From the NCBI GenBank assembly GCA_964372125.1, contig CAYJPL010000011.1, positions 1-59,943 on the forward strand: a stretch of DNA of 59,943 bases, written 5' to 3'. Both the position numbers and the translations under genes were made by a program. The stretch's first letter is position 1, and each line of letters opens with the position of its first letter. The DNA is from Tannockella sp964372125 (GTDB taxonomy: Bacteria > Bacillota_I > Bacilli_A > Erysipelotrichales > Coprobacillaceae). Below are positions 36,137 to 44,564 of this stretch, in pieces. The notes under the pieces were generated by a model, which made no database searches, had not been told where the DNA came from, and was given only the letters and a program-made list of their open reading frames with translations.

Positions 36137-37192
36137 ATGCTTAGAAATGAAACAAGAAAAATAACTGTCGGTAATATTCAAATTGGTGGAAATGACGCTG
36201 TATGTATTCAATCAATGACTAATACAAAAACCAAAGATATTAAAGCAACCATTCAACAAATTAATGAATTGCAACAAGCCGGTTGTATGCTTGTGCGTGT
36301 AGCTTGCTTTGACATGGAGGATGCAAAAGCAATAAAGGATATTAAAAAAGCTATCACTATTCCATTAGTTGCAGATATTCATTTTGATTATCGTTTAGCC
36401 CTTATCGCTATTGAGTCTGGAGTGGACAAGATTCGAATCAATCCTGGTAACATTGGTAAAATCGAAAATGTAAAAGCAGTTGTTGATGCTTGTAAGGAAA
36501 AGAATATTCCAATCCGTATCGGGGTTAATGGTGGTTCTCTTGAAAAAGAAATCTTACAAAAACATGGCGGAGTTTCAGCTGCAGCCATGATTGAAAGTGC
36601 AAAAAAACATGTAGAAATACTCGAGTCACTAGATTTTTACGATATTTGTATCTCGCTTAAATCATCAAATACAATGCTTACAATTGATGCATATAAAATG
36701 GCAAGTGAAACATTCGATTATCCTTTACATATAGGGGTAACTGAGGCAGGGACAGCACTAGGTGGTACAATAAAGTCTAGTTTAGGAATTGGTGTATTAC
36801 TACATCAAGGAATTGGTAATACAATACGTGTATCCCTTAGTGACAACCCTGTTGAAGAAATAAAAGTAGCTAAGATATTATTAAAAGAATTAGGTTTATT
36901 AAAAAACGTTGCAACATTAGTATCTTGTCCAACATGTGGTAGAATCCAGTATGATTTAATTCCTGTAGCACGTGAAATTGAAGAATTCTTATCGACAATC
37001 AATGCCGATATCACGGTTGCTATCATGGGTTGTGCAGTAAATGGTCCAGGAGAGGCAAAACATGCTGACATTGCTATTGCCGGTGGTGTAAATGAAGGCT
37101 TATTAATTAAAAAAGGTGAAATAGTAAAAAAAGTCAAGCAAGAAAATATGATTGACGAACTAAAAAAAGAAATATTAGAAATGACAAAATAA
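36137..37192 (+). CDS. ispG: 4-hydroxy-3-methylbut-2-enyl diphosphate synthase (flavodoxin/ferredoxin)
   Basis: IspG makes HMBPP in the non-mevalonate isoprenoid pathway. The 351-residue protein has the TIM-barrel start (VCIQSMTNTKTKD) and DKIRINPGNIG. The C-terminal [4Fe-4S] domain uses Cys in CPTCGR and in GCAVNGPGE. The next enzyme, IspH, is encoded at 50448-51362, so the last two MEP steps are both in the window. Its electron donor could be the ferredoxin or flavodoxin reduced by NifJ. Confidence 0.96.
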   Translation: MLRNETRKITVGNIQIGGNDAVCIQSMTNTKTKDIKATIQQINELQQAGCMLVRVACFDMEDAKAIKDIKKAITIPLVADIHFDYRLALIAIESGVDKIRINPGNIGKIENVKAVVDACKEKNIPIRIGVNGGSLEKEILQKHGGVSAAAMIESAKKHVEILESLDFYDICISLKSSNTMLTIDAYKMASETFDYPLHIGVTEAGTALGGTIKSSLGIGVLLHQGIGNTIRVSLSDNPVEEIKVAKILLKELGLLKNVATLVSCPTCGRIQYDLIPVAREIEEFLSTINADITVAIMGCAVNGPGEAKHADIAIAGGVNEGLLIKKGEIVKKVKQENMIDELKKEILEMTK

Positions 37193-37219
37193 AAACAGGA
37201 AAAAATTCCTGTTTTTTTA
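37191..37219 (+). terminator. Intrinsic terminator of pepF-ispG
   Basis: AAAAACAGGAA / TTCCTGTTTTT hairpin with an extended T run. Confidence 0.9.
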
Positions 37220-37369
37220 TGTAACGGGTGTTGTAGCCCATTCCCTCTCCCAGAGGTGAAATATTTATTTCACCCCCAGTACAAGAATAGCATAAAATCA
37301 ATTCCAATTAATTTTATACGGTATATATTGTCTTTTTTTTAGACAATTTGTTTATATCAAATCATTTTA

Positions 37370-38011
37370 TTACTTTTTTGAGTATTTTACTAATTCATCA
37401 TACTTAGTAATGCTATATTCGTTTTTTGAAACTTTGCAAATAATTCCATTATTAATTAACTCACTACGCAGGCGTCTTAAGTGCCTACTACTACATCCTA
37501 TGACTTGGGATAGTCTTTCTGCATTGATTTTAAATGTATTTGTTTTTTGTTTCAATAACACACTTGAAAATCTCGATTTTGCATCTTCCAATAGTATTTG
37601 CTTATGAAAAATAGATGCATTATTTAATTTAGATGCAAACTGCTTACATAAAAAATGCAAAAAAGTAATATCACTTGCAACTAGTTCATCAATAACAGAA
37701 TATGGAATCTCCAACAATATAACTTCTTCTTTACAAATTACACTTTGTATACTTTGGTGATTATGAAAATATTCAATATCTCCCACCATTTCTCCAACAC
37801 TTATTTCCTCAAGTATTATATGCTTTCCATCAAGCGAGTTTGGAGAAACTTGTATTGTACCCTCAATAATAATATATAAACTATGAAATGGTTGATCAAC
37901 TTCTTTTATCATCTGACCTTTGTGGTACTTTACTACGAATACTGTTTTGTTTATGAAACGTTTTAAGTTGTCTAAACTGTTGCTTTGTATAAAATCATTT
38001 ATTTTTTTCAT
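37370..38011 (-). CDS. Crp/Fnr-family transcriptional regulator
   Basis: A 213-residue regulator with an N-terminal cyclic-nucleotide-type sensor fold (FHSLYIIIEGTIQVS, then ISVGEMVGDIEYFHNHQ) and a C-terminal helix-turn-helix (AERLSQVIGCSSRHLRRLRSEL). No Fnr-type cysteine cluster is apparent, so it is not an Fnr iron-sulfur sensor; the effector is unknown. It is divergent from the AdoHcy-hydrolase-like gene. A perfect palindrome, GGACATATGTCC, lies between them next to its own ribosome site, suggesting autoregulation. Confidence 0.85.
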   Translation of the reverse strand: MKKINDFIQSNSLDNLKRFINKTVFVVKYHKGQMIKEVDQPFHSLYIIIEGTIQVSPNSLDGKHIILEEISVGEMVGDIEYFHNHQSIQSVICKEEVILLEIPYSVIDELVASDITFLHFLCKQFASKLNNASIFHKQILLEDAKSRFSSVLLKQKTNTFKINAERLSQVIGCSSRHLRRLRSELINNGIICKVSKNEYSITKYDELVKYSKK

Positions 38012-38025
38012 TTTTTCTCCATTAT

Positions 38026-38037
38026 GGACATATGTCC
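38026..38037. promoter_or_regulatory. Perfect 12-base palindrome in a divergent promoter region
   Basis: GGACATATGTCC lies 15 bases upstream of the Crp/Fnr-type start codon and about 63 bases before the divergent gene. It is a candidate operator for that regulator; binding is inference. Confidence 0.45.
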
Positions 38038-38099
38038 TTTTTTTTACTTACATCTTTGATTATACTTTATGTATATAAATAAATTCAAGGAGAATAACT

Positions 38100-39278
38100 A
38101 TGGAATCAATTATTTTAGATGCAACCCTTGCAAAAACGGGAGAAAGCAAAATGGCATGGTTTCGTCATCAAATGCCAATTATTGAACACATTAACAGCGA
38201 TATTAAGGAGAAACAAACTTTCAAAGACAAAATAATTGCGATATGCATGCATATTGAGCCTAAAACTGGCTATTGGATTGAAGGAATCTTAAATGCAGGT
38301 GCAAAGCATGTATACTTAATAGGATGTATTGGTACGACAAAAGATGATACAGCAGCATACCTTTCAACACTACCAAATCTAACTGTACTTGGTACATCAA
38401 AAGATACTTTAGAGGATCATTTAAGATATGTTGACATGGTAGTAAAAGATAAAGTTGATATATTTTTAGATAATGGTGCTAGTTTGATTTTGGGCCACCA
38501 ACGAGTAAATCCAGGTTACCAACCACTTGGTGCCAATGAAGAAACAAGAAGTGGTAAACTACTTATTGAAAAAGATAATTTACAATTAGATTATCCTGTT
38601 ATTGTAATTGATGATTCGCCATTAAAACAATTACTTGAAAATGCCACTGGTGTAGGACAGTCAGTAGTCGATGGTTTTATGCGCGCAACTAGCTTACTCG
38701 TTGGTGGTAAAAATGTATTGGTAATAGGATATGGTTATTGTGGGTGTGGGGTTGCAAATAAATTTAAAGGTTTGGGTGCTCGTACGATGGTTTACGATAA
38801 TGATCCACTATTCTTACTAAAAGCAAAAGTAGAGGGTCACGAAGTTGACACCTTAGATGCATTACTCCCGAAGGCAGATGTAGTAATCACCGTTACCGGA
38901 AGCTTTGATGTACTTACAAAGGAACATTTACATCTTTTAAAAGATAAAGCAATCATCGCTAATAGTGGTCATTACGGATTAGAAATCGATGTTGCAGGTA
39001 TAAAAGCAGAAGCTGTTTCTATCGAAACTGTTAAAAAAGGAATCGAAAAAATACACTTTAATGGTAAATCTATTTTGCTACTTGAAAATGCAGCACCATT
39101 AAACTTATCTGCTGGTGATGGAAATCCAATCGAGATTATGGACTTGGGACTTGGGTTACAAACGCTAAGTGCAATTGAAATTGTAAATCATAACCCTACA
39201 CTACACAATGGTTTACAGCCAGTTCCCTACCAAATAACACAAGATGTGAGTAAAATTACACTAGACGTATTAAAATAA
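38100..39278 (+). CDS. Adenosylhomocysteinase-like protein, C-terminally short
   Basis: The 392-residue protein matches S-adenosylhomocysteine hydrolase in most of the catalytic core. The His in CMHIEPKTGYW, the Asp in FLDNGASL, the Glu in GANEETRSG and the Lys in SPLKQLLEN are in place, with Glu where the Asp190-type residue usually is. GYGYCGCGVANKFKGLGA is the NAD loop. The usual C-terminal tail ending in Lys-x-x-x-Tyr, which closes the neighbouring subunit's NAD site, is missing. It could hydrolyse AdoHcy or a related thionucleoside. It is divergent from the Crp/Fnr gene. Confidence 0.75.
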   Translation: MESIILDATLAKTGESKMAWFRHQMPIIEHINSDIKEKQTFKDKIIAICMHIEPKTGYWIEGILNAGAKHVYLIGCIGTTKDDTAAYLSTLPNLTVLGTSKDTLEDHLRYVDMVVKDKVDIFLDNGASLILGHQRVNPGYQPLGANEETRSGKLLIEKDNLQLDYPVIVIDDSPLKQLLENATGVGQSVVDGFMRATSLLVGGKNVLVIGYGYCGCGVANKFKGLGARTMVYDNDPLFLLKAKVEGHEVDTLDALLPKADVVITVTGSFDVLTKEHLHLLKDKAIIANSGHYGLEIDVAGIKAEAVSIETVKKGIEKIHFNGKSILLLENAAPLNLSAGDGNPIEIMDLGLGLQTLSAIEIVNHNPTLHNGLQPVPYQITQDVSKITLDVLK

Positions 39279-39286
39279 CTATATAA

Positions 39287-39325
39287 TAAGCACGCCACTC
39301 TCTTAAGTGACGTGCTACTTTTATA
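39287..39325. terminator. Bidirectional terminator between convergent genes
   Basis: An imperfect hairpin, AGCACG-CCACT / AGTGA-CGTGCT, lies between the converging AdoHcy-hydrolase-like and ElaA-like genes. Confidence 0.75.
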
Positions 39326-39758
39326 ATTCTAAAGTCATTTGGACATGTGGTATACCATCTTCAAGAAATTCCTTTGATGTGACTACAAATCCTGTATTTT
39401 CATATAGTTTCTTAACATAGGTTTGTGCTTCTATAACAATCTTTTTTGCACCTAATATTTCCTTAGCAATTTCTATTCCTTTTTCAACAATTATAGTTCC
39501 TATACCGCATCGTCTTTTTATAGTAATAACTCTTCCTAGAGATACTTCATCAAAAGTCGCACCTTTTGGTAACACGCGTAAATAAGCAATAATTCGATCT
39601 TCTTCTTTTATGTATGCGTGGTATGCTACTAAATCTGCGTCATCTATTTCTTGATATGCACACTTTTGTTCCACAATAAATACTTCAACGCGCAACTTGA
39701 AAATTTCAAACAACTCTTCTTTTGTTAGTTCCTCAAACTTCTTTATTATTATTTCCAT
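39321..39758 (-). CDS. ElaA-type GNAT N-acetyltransferase
   Basis: A 145-residue GNAT protein of the ElaA branch. The N-terminal FKLRVEVFIVEQKCAYQEID and the central LGRVITIKRRCGIGTIIVEK (acetyl-CoA loop) are characteristic, and YVKKLYENTGF completes the fold. The substrate is unknown. It is transcribed alone. Confidence 0.88.
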   Translation of the reverse strand: MEIIIKKFEELTKEELFEIFKLRVEVFIVEQKCAYQEIDDADLVAYHAYIKEEDRIIAYLRVLPKGATFDEVSLGRVITIKRRCGIGTIIVEKGIEIAKEILGAKKIVIEAQTYVKKLYENTGFVVTSKEFLEDGIPHVQMTLEL

Positions 39759-39839
39759 GTCTTTTCTCCATTTTCTTTAGCTGATAATATTATAACATGC
39801 GTAAAATAATTTTATCTATTTAACGATATATCAATTCAA

Positions 39840-40712
39840 TTATTCCTTATTATTACGATACTGACTTGGTGTTAAATGATACATCTCTTTAAAACTTTTT
39901 GAAAAATAACTAACTTCAAGAAAACCACAAGCCATGGCAATATCAATAATCGTATGATTCGTAGTTAATAAAAGTATTGCCGCTTGTTGCAAACGATATT
40001 TTTTTAAATACCTTATAGGAGATGTATGTAAAACAGCTTTAAAACATCGCAGGCATTCACTTTCCTTTATATTTGCACTTGCAGCGATATTAGCAAGTGT
40101 TACTTCCTTATGAAATGATTGTTGTATATATAAAATCATTTGCTTGCATCTTTGTAGTTGTTTTGTGTTTTTGACTTTTGTTGTTGGATTTTTTTTACTT
40201 TCACTAATAACATATATTAAAATATCTGTTAACTTTTGACGTACTTTAAATTCATATGCAAATTCTTTGCTAGCAAATAACCTATACGCTTCTTCTAGCT
40301 CATTACTTATATGATTATTTAAAAAAATAATGTCATCACTTGAATCTTGAAGTAATGTGTAGAAATATTTTTCATATATAATGCTTTGAAGCTCTCCATA
40401 TATGAATCGCGCATCAAATACAATAGACTTTATTGTACAATTTGAATTATTAGCGTACGTACAAGAATGCATTCTACTTGCATTTATAAATATACTTTCA
40501 CCCTGTTTGATGTGATATTTTTCAAATTCAATTACTAATTCCATTTCTCCCTTTTCTACGACTATTAATTCTAATTCTTCGTGCCAATGATATGGTACTG
40601 AACATTGCTTTAAATCATCGTTATATATTGCTACTGGAAGTTGAATATCTCCTTGGATATTTAATTCCTTATTTGATGAATCAAGTATAATTTTACAAGT
40701 TTGTATTTCCAT
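39840..40712 (-). CDS. AraC-family transcriptional regulator with cupin sensor domain
   Basis: The 290-residue protein has an N-terminal cupin-like ligand domain (VPYHWHEELELIVVEKG, then a GESIFINASRMHS segment). Two C-terminal helix-turn-helix motifs follow: VTLANIAASANIKESECLRCF and IDIAMACGFLEVSYFSKSFKE. Relatives control sugar or peptide genes. It is divergent from the VOC gene at 40834 and may regulate it. Confidence 0.9.
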   Translation of the reverse strand: MEIQTCKIILDSSNKELNIQGDIQLPVAIYNDDLKQCSVPYHWHEELELIVVEKGEMELVIEFEKYHIKQGESIFINASRMHSCTYANNSNCTIKSIVFDARFIYGELQSIIYEKYFYTLLQDSSDDIIFLNNHISNELEEAYRLFASKEFAYEFKVRQKLTDILIYVISESKKNPTTKVKNTKQLQRCKQMILYIQQSFHKEVTLANIAASANIKESECLRCFKAVLHTSPIRYLKKYRLQQAAILLLTTNHTIIDIAMACGFLEVSYFSKSFKEMYHLTPSQYRNNKE

Positions 40713-40833
40713 TTTTTCTCCTTTGGCGAAATAGTTATATATTTTTGTGAAATCATAATAGAAATAAGATATTTATGATGAGATAATTATAACATAAATA
40801 TATTAACTAAAAAAAGAAAGAAGAGGAATTATA

Positions 40834-41217
40834 ATGAGAATCGAACACGTTGCAGTATATGTCAATGACTTAGAAAAAACAAAAGAGTTTTATCAAAAAT
40901 ATTTTGGTGCAAAAAGTAATGATATTTACCATAATATAAATACAGGATTTAAATCTTATTTTTTAACATTTGATGATGGGGCTAGACTAGAAATCATGAC
41001 AGCACCAGAACTCGTGCAAAAAAGTGATGCCCTCAAACGAACAGGATTTATTCATCTTGCATTTACATTAGGGTGCAAGCAAAAAGTAGACGAGCTTACT
41101 AAACAATTACAAAATGATGGTTTTATAGTAACAAGTGGGCCAAGAACTACAGGTGACGGGTATTATGAAAGTTGTATTTTAGACCATGAAGGTAATTTGA
41201 TTGAAATAACTGCATAA
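40834..41217 (+). CDS. VOC-family (glyoxalase/bleomycin-resistance fold) protein
   Basis: A 127-residue protein with the paired beta-alpha-beta-beta-beta layout of the VOC family: MRIEHVAVYVNDLEKTKEFY at the start, GFIHLAFTLG in the middle, and SCILDHEGNLIEI at the end. His4 and the conserved Glu near the C-terminus can ligate metal. It may be a glyoxalase-like lyase; the substrate is unknown. AAGAAGAGG precedes the start. Confidence 0.85.
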   Translation: MRIEHVAVYVNDLEKTKEFYQKYFGAKSNDIYHNINTGFKSYFLTFDDGARLEIMTAPELVQKSDALKRTGFIHLAFTLGCKQKVDELTKQLQNDGFIVTSGPRTTGDGYYESCILDHEGNLIEITA

Positions 41218-41221
41218 ATAC

Positions 41222-41260
41222 AAAAGTGATATGAATCTAAATTCATACCACTTTTTATTA
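41222..41260. terminator. Bidirectional terminator
   Basis: AAAGTGATATGAAT / ATTCATACCACTTT hairpin (one mismatch) between the converging VOC gene and the DUF454 gene, with T runs on both strands. Confidence 0.82.
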
Positions 41261-41638
41261 ATCATTATTCGTAGCTTCCACTGTTTTTACAAAGCAAAAG
41301 AAATATATTACATGAAACAACCATACAAATATTATTACAATTCTTCCAATGAGTACATCAGGCATCATTATAAAACCAATACTTAATAGAATCGTAATTA
41401 GTATCACGACACGTATTTTAACATGCATATACATACCCTCTTTTTTTACGAATGTTTCAAGATTATTCTTATAAAGTGTAGTCCCTTTAAACCATGTATC
41501 TAATTTTTCACTACTTCTTGAAAAAGCCCATGCCGATAAAAGCAAAAATGGGAATGCAGGCAATAATGGAACTACAGCACCAACAGCTCCTAGTATTAGA
41601 CCAATAAATCCTAATGTTAAATATATAATTCTTTTCAT
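41258..41638 (-). CDS. YbaN/DUF454 family membrane protein
   Basis: A 126-residue inner-membrane protein of the DUF454 (YbaN) family. The N-terminal LGFIGLILGAVGAVVPLLPAFPFLLLSAWAFSRSSEK segment is the family signature, followed by a YKNNLETF stretch and two more helices. The function is unknown; in other bacteria it is found near iron or heme genes. It overlaps the preceding gene by 4 bases. Confidence 0.88.
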   Translation of the reverse strand: MKRIIYLTLGFIGLILGAVGAVVPLLPAFPFLLLSAWAFSRSSEKLDTWFKGTTLYKNNLETFVKKEGMYMHVKIRVVILITILLSIGFIMMPDVLIGRIVIIFVWLFHVIYFFCFVKTVEATNND

Positions 41639-41949
41639 TTCATACTCCTCTTATGCTTTATTGTTTCGTGAACATGATTGAATACTAATATTGGTTTTTT
41701 AAATATTAGTCTTGGACCTGAATATTTCATTACCGTTTTTATTTGTTCTTTCATGTTTGGTTTATAACATGGTGTTTTACAAAAAGAGCAGAATGTTTTA
41801 GTTTCTTTATAACGACATTTATCAATTCTAAAACATGCATACTCTAATAAATTTGAACAGTCAGTACACAACTCTTTTGAACCGTGTTGCTTTTTACAAT
41901 ATAACTTTGTCATTATTTCTATTACTTCTTTTTCATTGTACTTTCTCAT
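41635..41949 (-). CDS. YgbA-type 'nitrous oxide-stimulated promoter' family protein
   Basis: A 104-residue protein matching the YgbA_NO family: YCKKQHGSKELCTDCSNLLEYA, then CRYKETKTFCSFCKTPCY. Several Cys residues (two CxxC-type pairs plus others) probably bind a metal or Fe-S centre. E. coli ygbA is induced by nitric oxide. The start has no strong ribosome site. It is first in the pair with the DUF454 gene, behind a promoter and the palindrome at 41985-41996. Confidence 0.83.
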   Translation of the reverse strand: MRKYNEKEVIEIMTKLYCKKQHGSKELCTDCSNLLEYACFRIDKCRYKETKTFCSFCKTPCYKPNMKEQIKTVMKYSGPRLIFKKPILVFNHVHETIKHKRSMK

Positions 41950-41984
41950 ACTTATACATTCACTTTCAGTGTTATATCATTCAT

Positions 41985-41996
41985 GTTAGCGCTAAC
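41985..41996. promoter_or_regulatory. Perfect palindrome GTTAGCGCTAAC ahead of the ygbA-type gene
   Basis: A 12-base palindrome in the 5' UTR region, downstream of the likely minus-strand promoter (TTGACA at 42029-42034 with a TAAACT -10). It resembles DtxR/MntR-type metal-repressor boxes and the site before the zinc-type lipoprotein gene. Confidence 0.55.
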
Positions 41997-42052
41997 TAAC
42001 CACAATACAGTTTATCATATATATTGTATTTGTCAATTATTGAAAATACAAA

Positions 42053-42078
42053 AAAAGAAAGCAAACTTGCCTTCTTTT
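42053..42078 (-). terminator. Terminator of the P-type ATPase operon
   Basis: AAAGAAAGCAA / TTGCCTTCTTT hairpin (one mismatch) followed by T on the minus strand, just after the ATPase stop codon. Confidence 0.7.
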
Positions 42079-42079
42079 G

Positions 42080-43879
42080 TTAATTCTTTATTGTTTTCGT
42101 CATATTTCTAAGGCTAATACCAATTGTTGAAGAATTATGTAACAGTGCTCCTGTCGCTGGTGTAAGCACGCCTAAAATGCCACCAAGAATTAATGCAGTA
42201 TTAAATGAAATAACAAAATGATACGTGTTATTAATACGTTTATTAAGGTTTTTAGAAATAGTTTGTAGCAAAATCAATTCTTGTAAACTTTCTCCTGATA
42301 ATGTTATATCTGCAACTTCCTTTGCAATATTAGAACCATCACTAATAGCAATACCTACATTGGCTTTGGACAGTGCTGGTGCATCATTTACACCATCGCC
42401 TACCATCATTACCACTTTCCCCTCACTGCGTTGTTTATCAATATACTGTGCTTTTTGTTCAGGGAGCACTTGTGCAAAGTATTCGTCAACCCCAATTTCT
42501 TTTGCAACACTTTTAGCTGTTGCATTACTGTCACCGGTTAACATAACAATTTTTTTGACACCCACTTCTTTAAGAGCACTAATGACTTCTTTTGCCTCGC
42601 TTCGAACAGGACCAAATATACAAATGACCGCAACCAACTGATCGCCTATTGCCATATATAAATGTGAATATTCTAATGATAGTTTTTCAAATTTCTCTTT
42701 ATCTTCTTCCTTGACAACACAGCCTTCATCTTCAAAAATAAAATGTACACTTCCTATTACTACCTTTTTATCATCTACCTTTGATGCAATTCCATGTACA
42801 ACTATATATTCAACTTCTTGATGAAACTCATCATGGTCAAGATTTTTATCTTTTGCTGCTTGAACAACTGCATTAGCCATTGAATGTGGAAAATGCTCTT
42901 CTAAGCAGGCTGCTAAGCGCAACATCTCATCTTCATCATGATTTCCAAAAGGTATTACTTCTATAACTTTAGGATTAGCGTACGTTAATGTTCCAGTCTT
43001 ATCAAATACACAGATATCGATGTTTTGAAGTTGTTCTAAATACGTACCACCCTTTACAATTATTTTATTTATTCTAGCTTCTTTCATTGCACTAATAAGT
43101 GCTAGTGGCATTGCTAATTTTAATGCACACGAAAAATCCACCATTAACACAGATAATGCTTTTGCATAGTTTCTTGTAATTGCATATGTTAGAAAGCTGC
43201 CAAGCAACGTATACGGAACTAATTGATTAGAAACACTAATCGCCTTTTTCGTTGACTTAGAATTCAATGACTCAGAATTTTCCAACATTTCTAGAATTCT
43301 ATGATACTTGCTTTCTCTTGCAAGTTGTTTTACTTCATAAATACAACTTCCCTGCTCTACAATAGTCCCTGCAAACAGTGTCGAACCAACATGTTTTGCA
43401 ACGGGAGTAGACTCTCCTGTTAGGCTTGCCTGGTTAACGACAACATCACCCTCTATAACTTGTGAATCAAACATTATATATTCTGAAGTACGCACTACAA
43501 TTTTATCCCCAATTTGTACATTTTCAACAGATTCTAAATACTGACTATCGCCATTATCTATCCATACTTGATCACTACCAATTGCTAAATATTTCGAAAG
43601 TTCATCAACCGATCTCTTTCTCGTCCAATTTTCTAACATTGAACCTAGTCCTAAAAGACCTATAACAGAACTCGCAGTACTGTAGTCTTTTACTGCAATA
43701 GATGCCCCAATTGAAATTCCGTCAAGCAACTCTACATCTAATTGTCTATTCCATAAACTTATGATTCCTGATTTCAGGTATGGTATAGCTCGATACATAG
43801 TAAATAAATTTCGAATACTTACTGGTAAGACTAATCGTCTAATTCCTATGAAGATAAATTTATTAATCATTTTATCCAA
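42080..43879 (-). CDS. Heavy-metal-type (P1B) P-type ATPase
   Basis: The 599-residue pump has the TGES actuator motif (SLTGESTPVA), the phosphorylation site DKTGTLT, the N-domain HP (EEHFPHSMANA) and GDGVNDAPALSKA. The membrane metal motif is FSCALKLAMPLA in place of CPCALGLATPTA, so the first Cys and the Pro are absent. The N-terminal metal-binding domain is also missing from the protein; a separate HMA_2 gene lies 15 bases upstream. This suggests export of a metal other than copper or zinc, perhaps manganese or iron, but that is inference. Confidence 0.9.
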   Translation of the reverse strand: MDKMINKFIFIGIRRLVLPVSIRNLFTMYRAIPYLKSGIISLWNRQLDVELLDGISIGASIAVKDYSTASSVIGLLGLGSMLENWTRKRSVDELSKYLAIGSDQVWIDNGDSQYLESVENVQIGDKIVVRTSEYIMFDSQVIEGDVVVNQASLTGESTPVAKHVGSTLFAGTIVEQGSCIYEVKQLARESKYHRILEMLENSESLNSKSTKKAISVSNQLVPYTLLGSFLTYAITRNYAKALSVLMVDFSCALKLAMPLALISAMKEARINKIIVKGGTYLEQLQNIDICVFDKTGTLTYANPKVIEVIPFGNHDEDEMLRLAACLEEHFPHSMANAVVQAAKDKNLDHDEFHQEVEYIVVHGIASKVDDKKVVIGSVHFIFEDEGCVVKEEDKEKFEKLSLEYSHLYMAIGDQLVAVICIFGPVRSEAKEVISALKEVGVKKIVMLTGDSNATAKSVAKEIGVDEYFAQVLPEQKAQYIDKQRSEGKVVMMVGDGVNDAPALSKANVGIAISDGSNIAKEVADITLSGESLQELILLQTISKNLNKRINNTYHFVISFNTALILGGILGVLTPATGALLHNSSTIGISLRNMTKTIKN

Positions 43880-43894
43880 ATATTCATTATTAAT

Positions 43895-44167
43895 CTAACG
43901 GCTACTTTTACTTGGTAAATTATTTAATATCGTTAATGCCGTTTGACTATTAAATGAAAAACTTGCTATAGCAGTAACCACAACATCTTTAGTTGTTGAG
44001 TATTTTATTAGAATACTACCCGTTCTTTCATGAATAATAACAGTATTAATACCATCAATATTTAATAAGTAGTTTTCTAAAATATCCGCTTCTCGTATAC
44101 TAAGTATTTTATTTATCGTCTTACAACGCATTCTCCCTGGCACCTGATGTACAATTTGACACTTCAT
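43895..44167 (-). CDS. HMA_2-domain protein partnering the P-type ATPase
   Basis: A 90-residue protein with a heavy-metal-associated-like fold (VHQVPGRMRCKTINK, then LLNIDGINTVIIHERTGSILIKY). Position and fold match the HMA_2 family found beside P1B ATPases. It has no CxxC pair. It probably acts as a detached regulatory or metal-binding domain for the pump encoded 15 bases downstream. AGGAGG precedes the start. Confidence 0.82.
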   Translation of the reverse strand: MKCQIVHQVPGRMRCKTINKILSIREADILENYLLNIDGINTVIIHERTGSILIKYSTTKDVVVTAIASFSFNSQTALTILNNLPSKSSR

Positions 44168-44183
44168 AAAATCACCTCCTAAA

Positions 44184-44210
44184 CAAAAAGAGCAATGTGC
44201 TCTTTTTAAT
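44184..44210 (-). terminator. Hairpin between the DUF6110-type and HMA_2 genes
   Basis: AAAAAGAGCA / TGCTCTTTTT stem, with the T run on the minus strand. It overlaps the stop codon of the upstream reading frame and could attenuate transcription into the HMA_2/ATPase genes. Confidence 0.65.
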
Positions 44211-44468
44211 TTGTTGAAGTATCTTCAATTATTTCTTCAACATTTGATTGTGCTTTTGCTTTATTAATTTCATTTACATCTGCAACAATATCCAATGCAT
44301 CTTCTTGAATTTGTGTAACTTTTTGCATTGTGCACTCTTTTGCACGTAATCCTGCTGCTACAACGTTTGTATATGTCTTTTTTGCATCACCACTTGAAAG
44401 TACTTTTAAACCGATTGAACCTAAAACTACGCCTCCTAAAAAGCTAGCTATATTTTTTTCATCATTAT
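44206..44468 (-). pseudogene. DUF6110-type gene with a frameshift in a poly-A tract
   Basis: On the minus strand an open frame of about 84 codons ends at 44206. It reads NIASFLGGVVLGSIGLKVL, then SSGDAKKTYTNVVAAGLRAK, in the pattern of DUF6110 proteins found beside HMA_2 and P-type ATPase genes. It has no usable start. AGGAGGA is followed by ATGATG and seven A, but this ATG is in another frame and meets TAG after four codons. One extra A would give MMKKNIASFLGG in frame. It may be a true frameshift, a sequencing error, or slippage-dependent expression. Confidence 0.75.
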
Positions 44469-44530
44469 TTCCTCCTCATATACTGTACTGTTATGATCCC
44501 CCCAATATTGTACAAAAGTAAATATATATA

Positions 44531-44564
44531 GTAATGAGCAAGTCCATATGAACTTGCTCATTTT
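44531..44564 (-). terminator. Terminator of the metal ABC transporter operon
   Basis: ATGAGCAAGT / ACTTGCTCAT hairpin with a CCATATGA loop, followed by a T-containing tail on the minus strand. Confidence 0.8.

Noticed and set aside
37328..37349. TTGTCT-T8-AGACAA hairpin as terminator of the Crp/Fnr gene
   Set aside because: The stem has only six pairs, the loop is all T, and no T run follows on the minus strand.
44470..44530. GGGGGG tract upstream of the DUF6110-type gene as a copper-repressor (CsoR) site
   Set aside because: The opposite half of the CsoR palindrome is not present and the -35/-10 elements are unclear.
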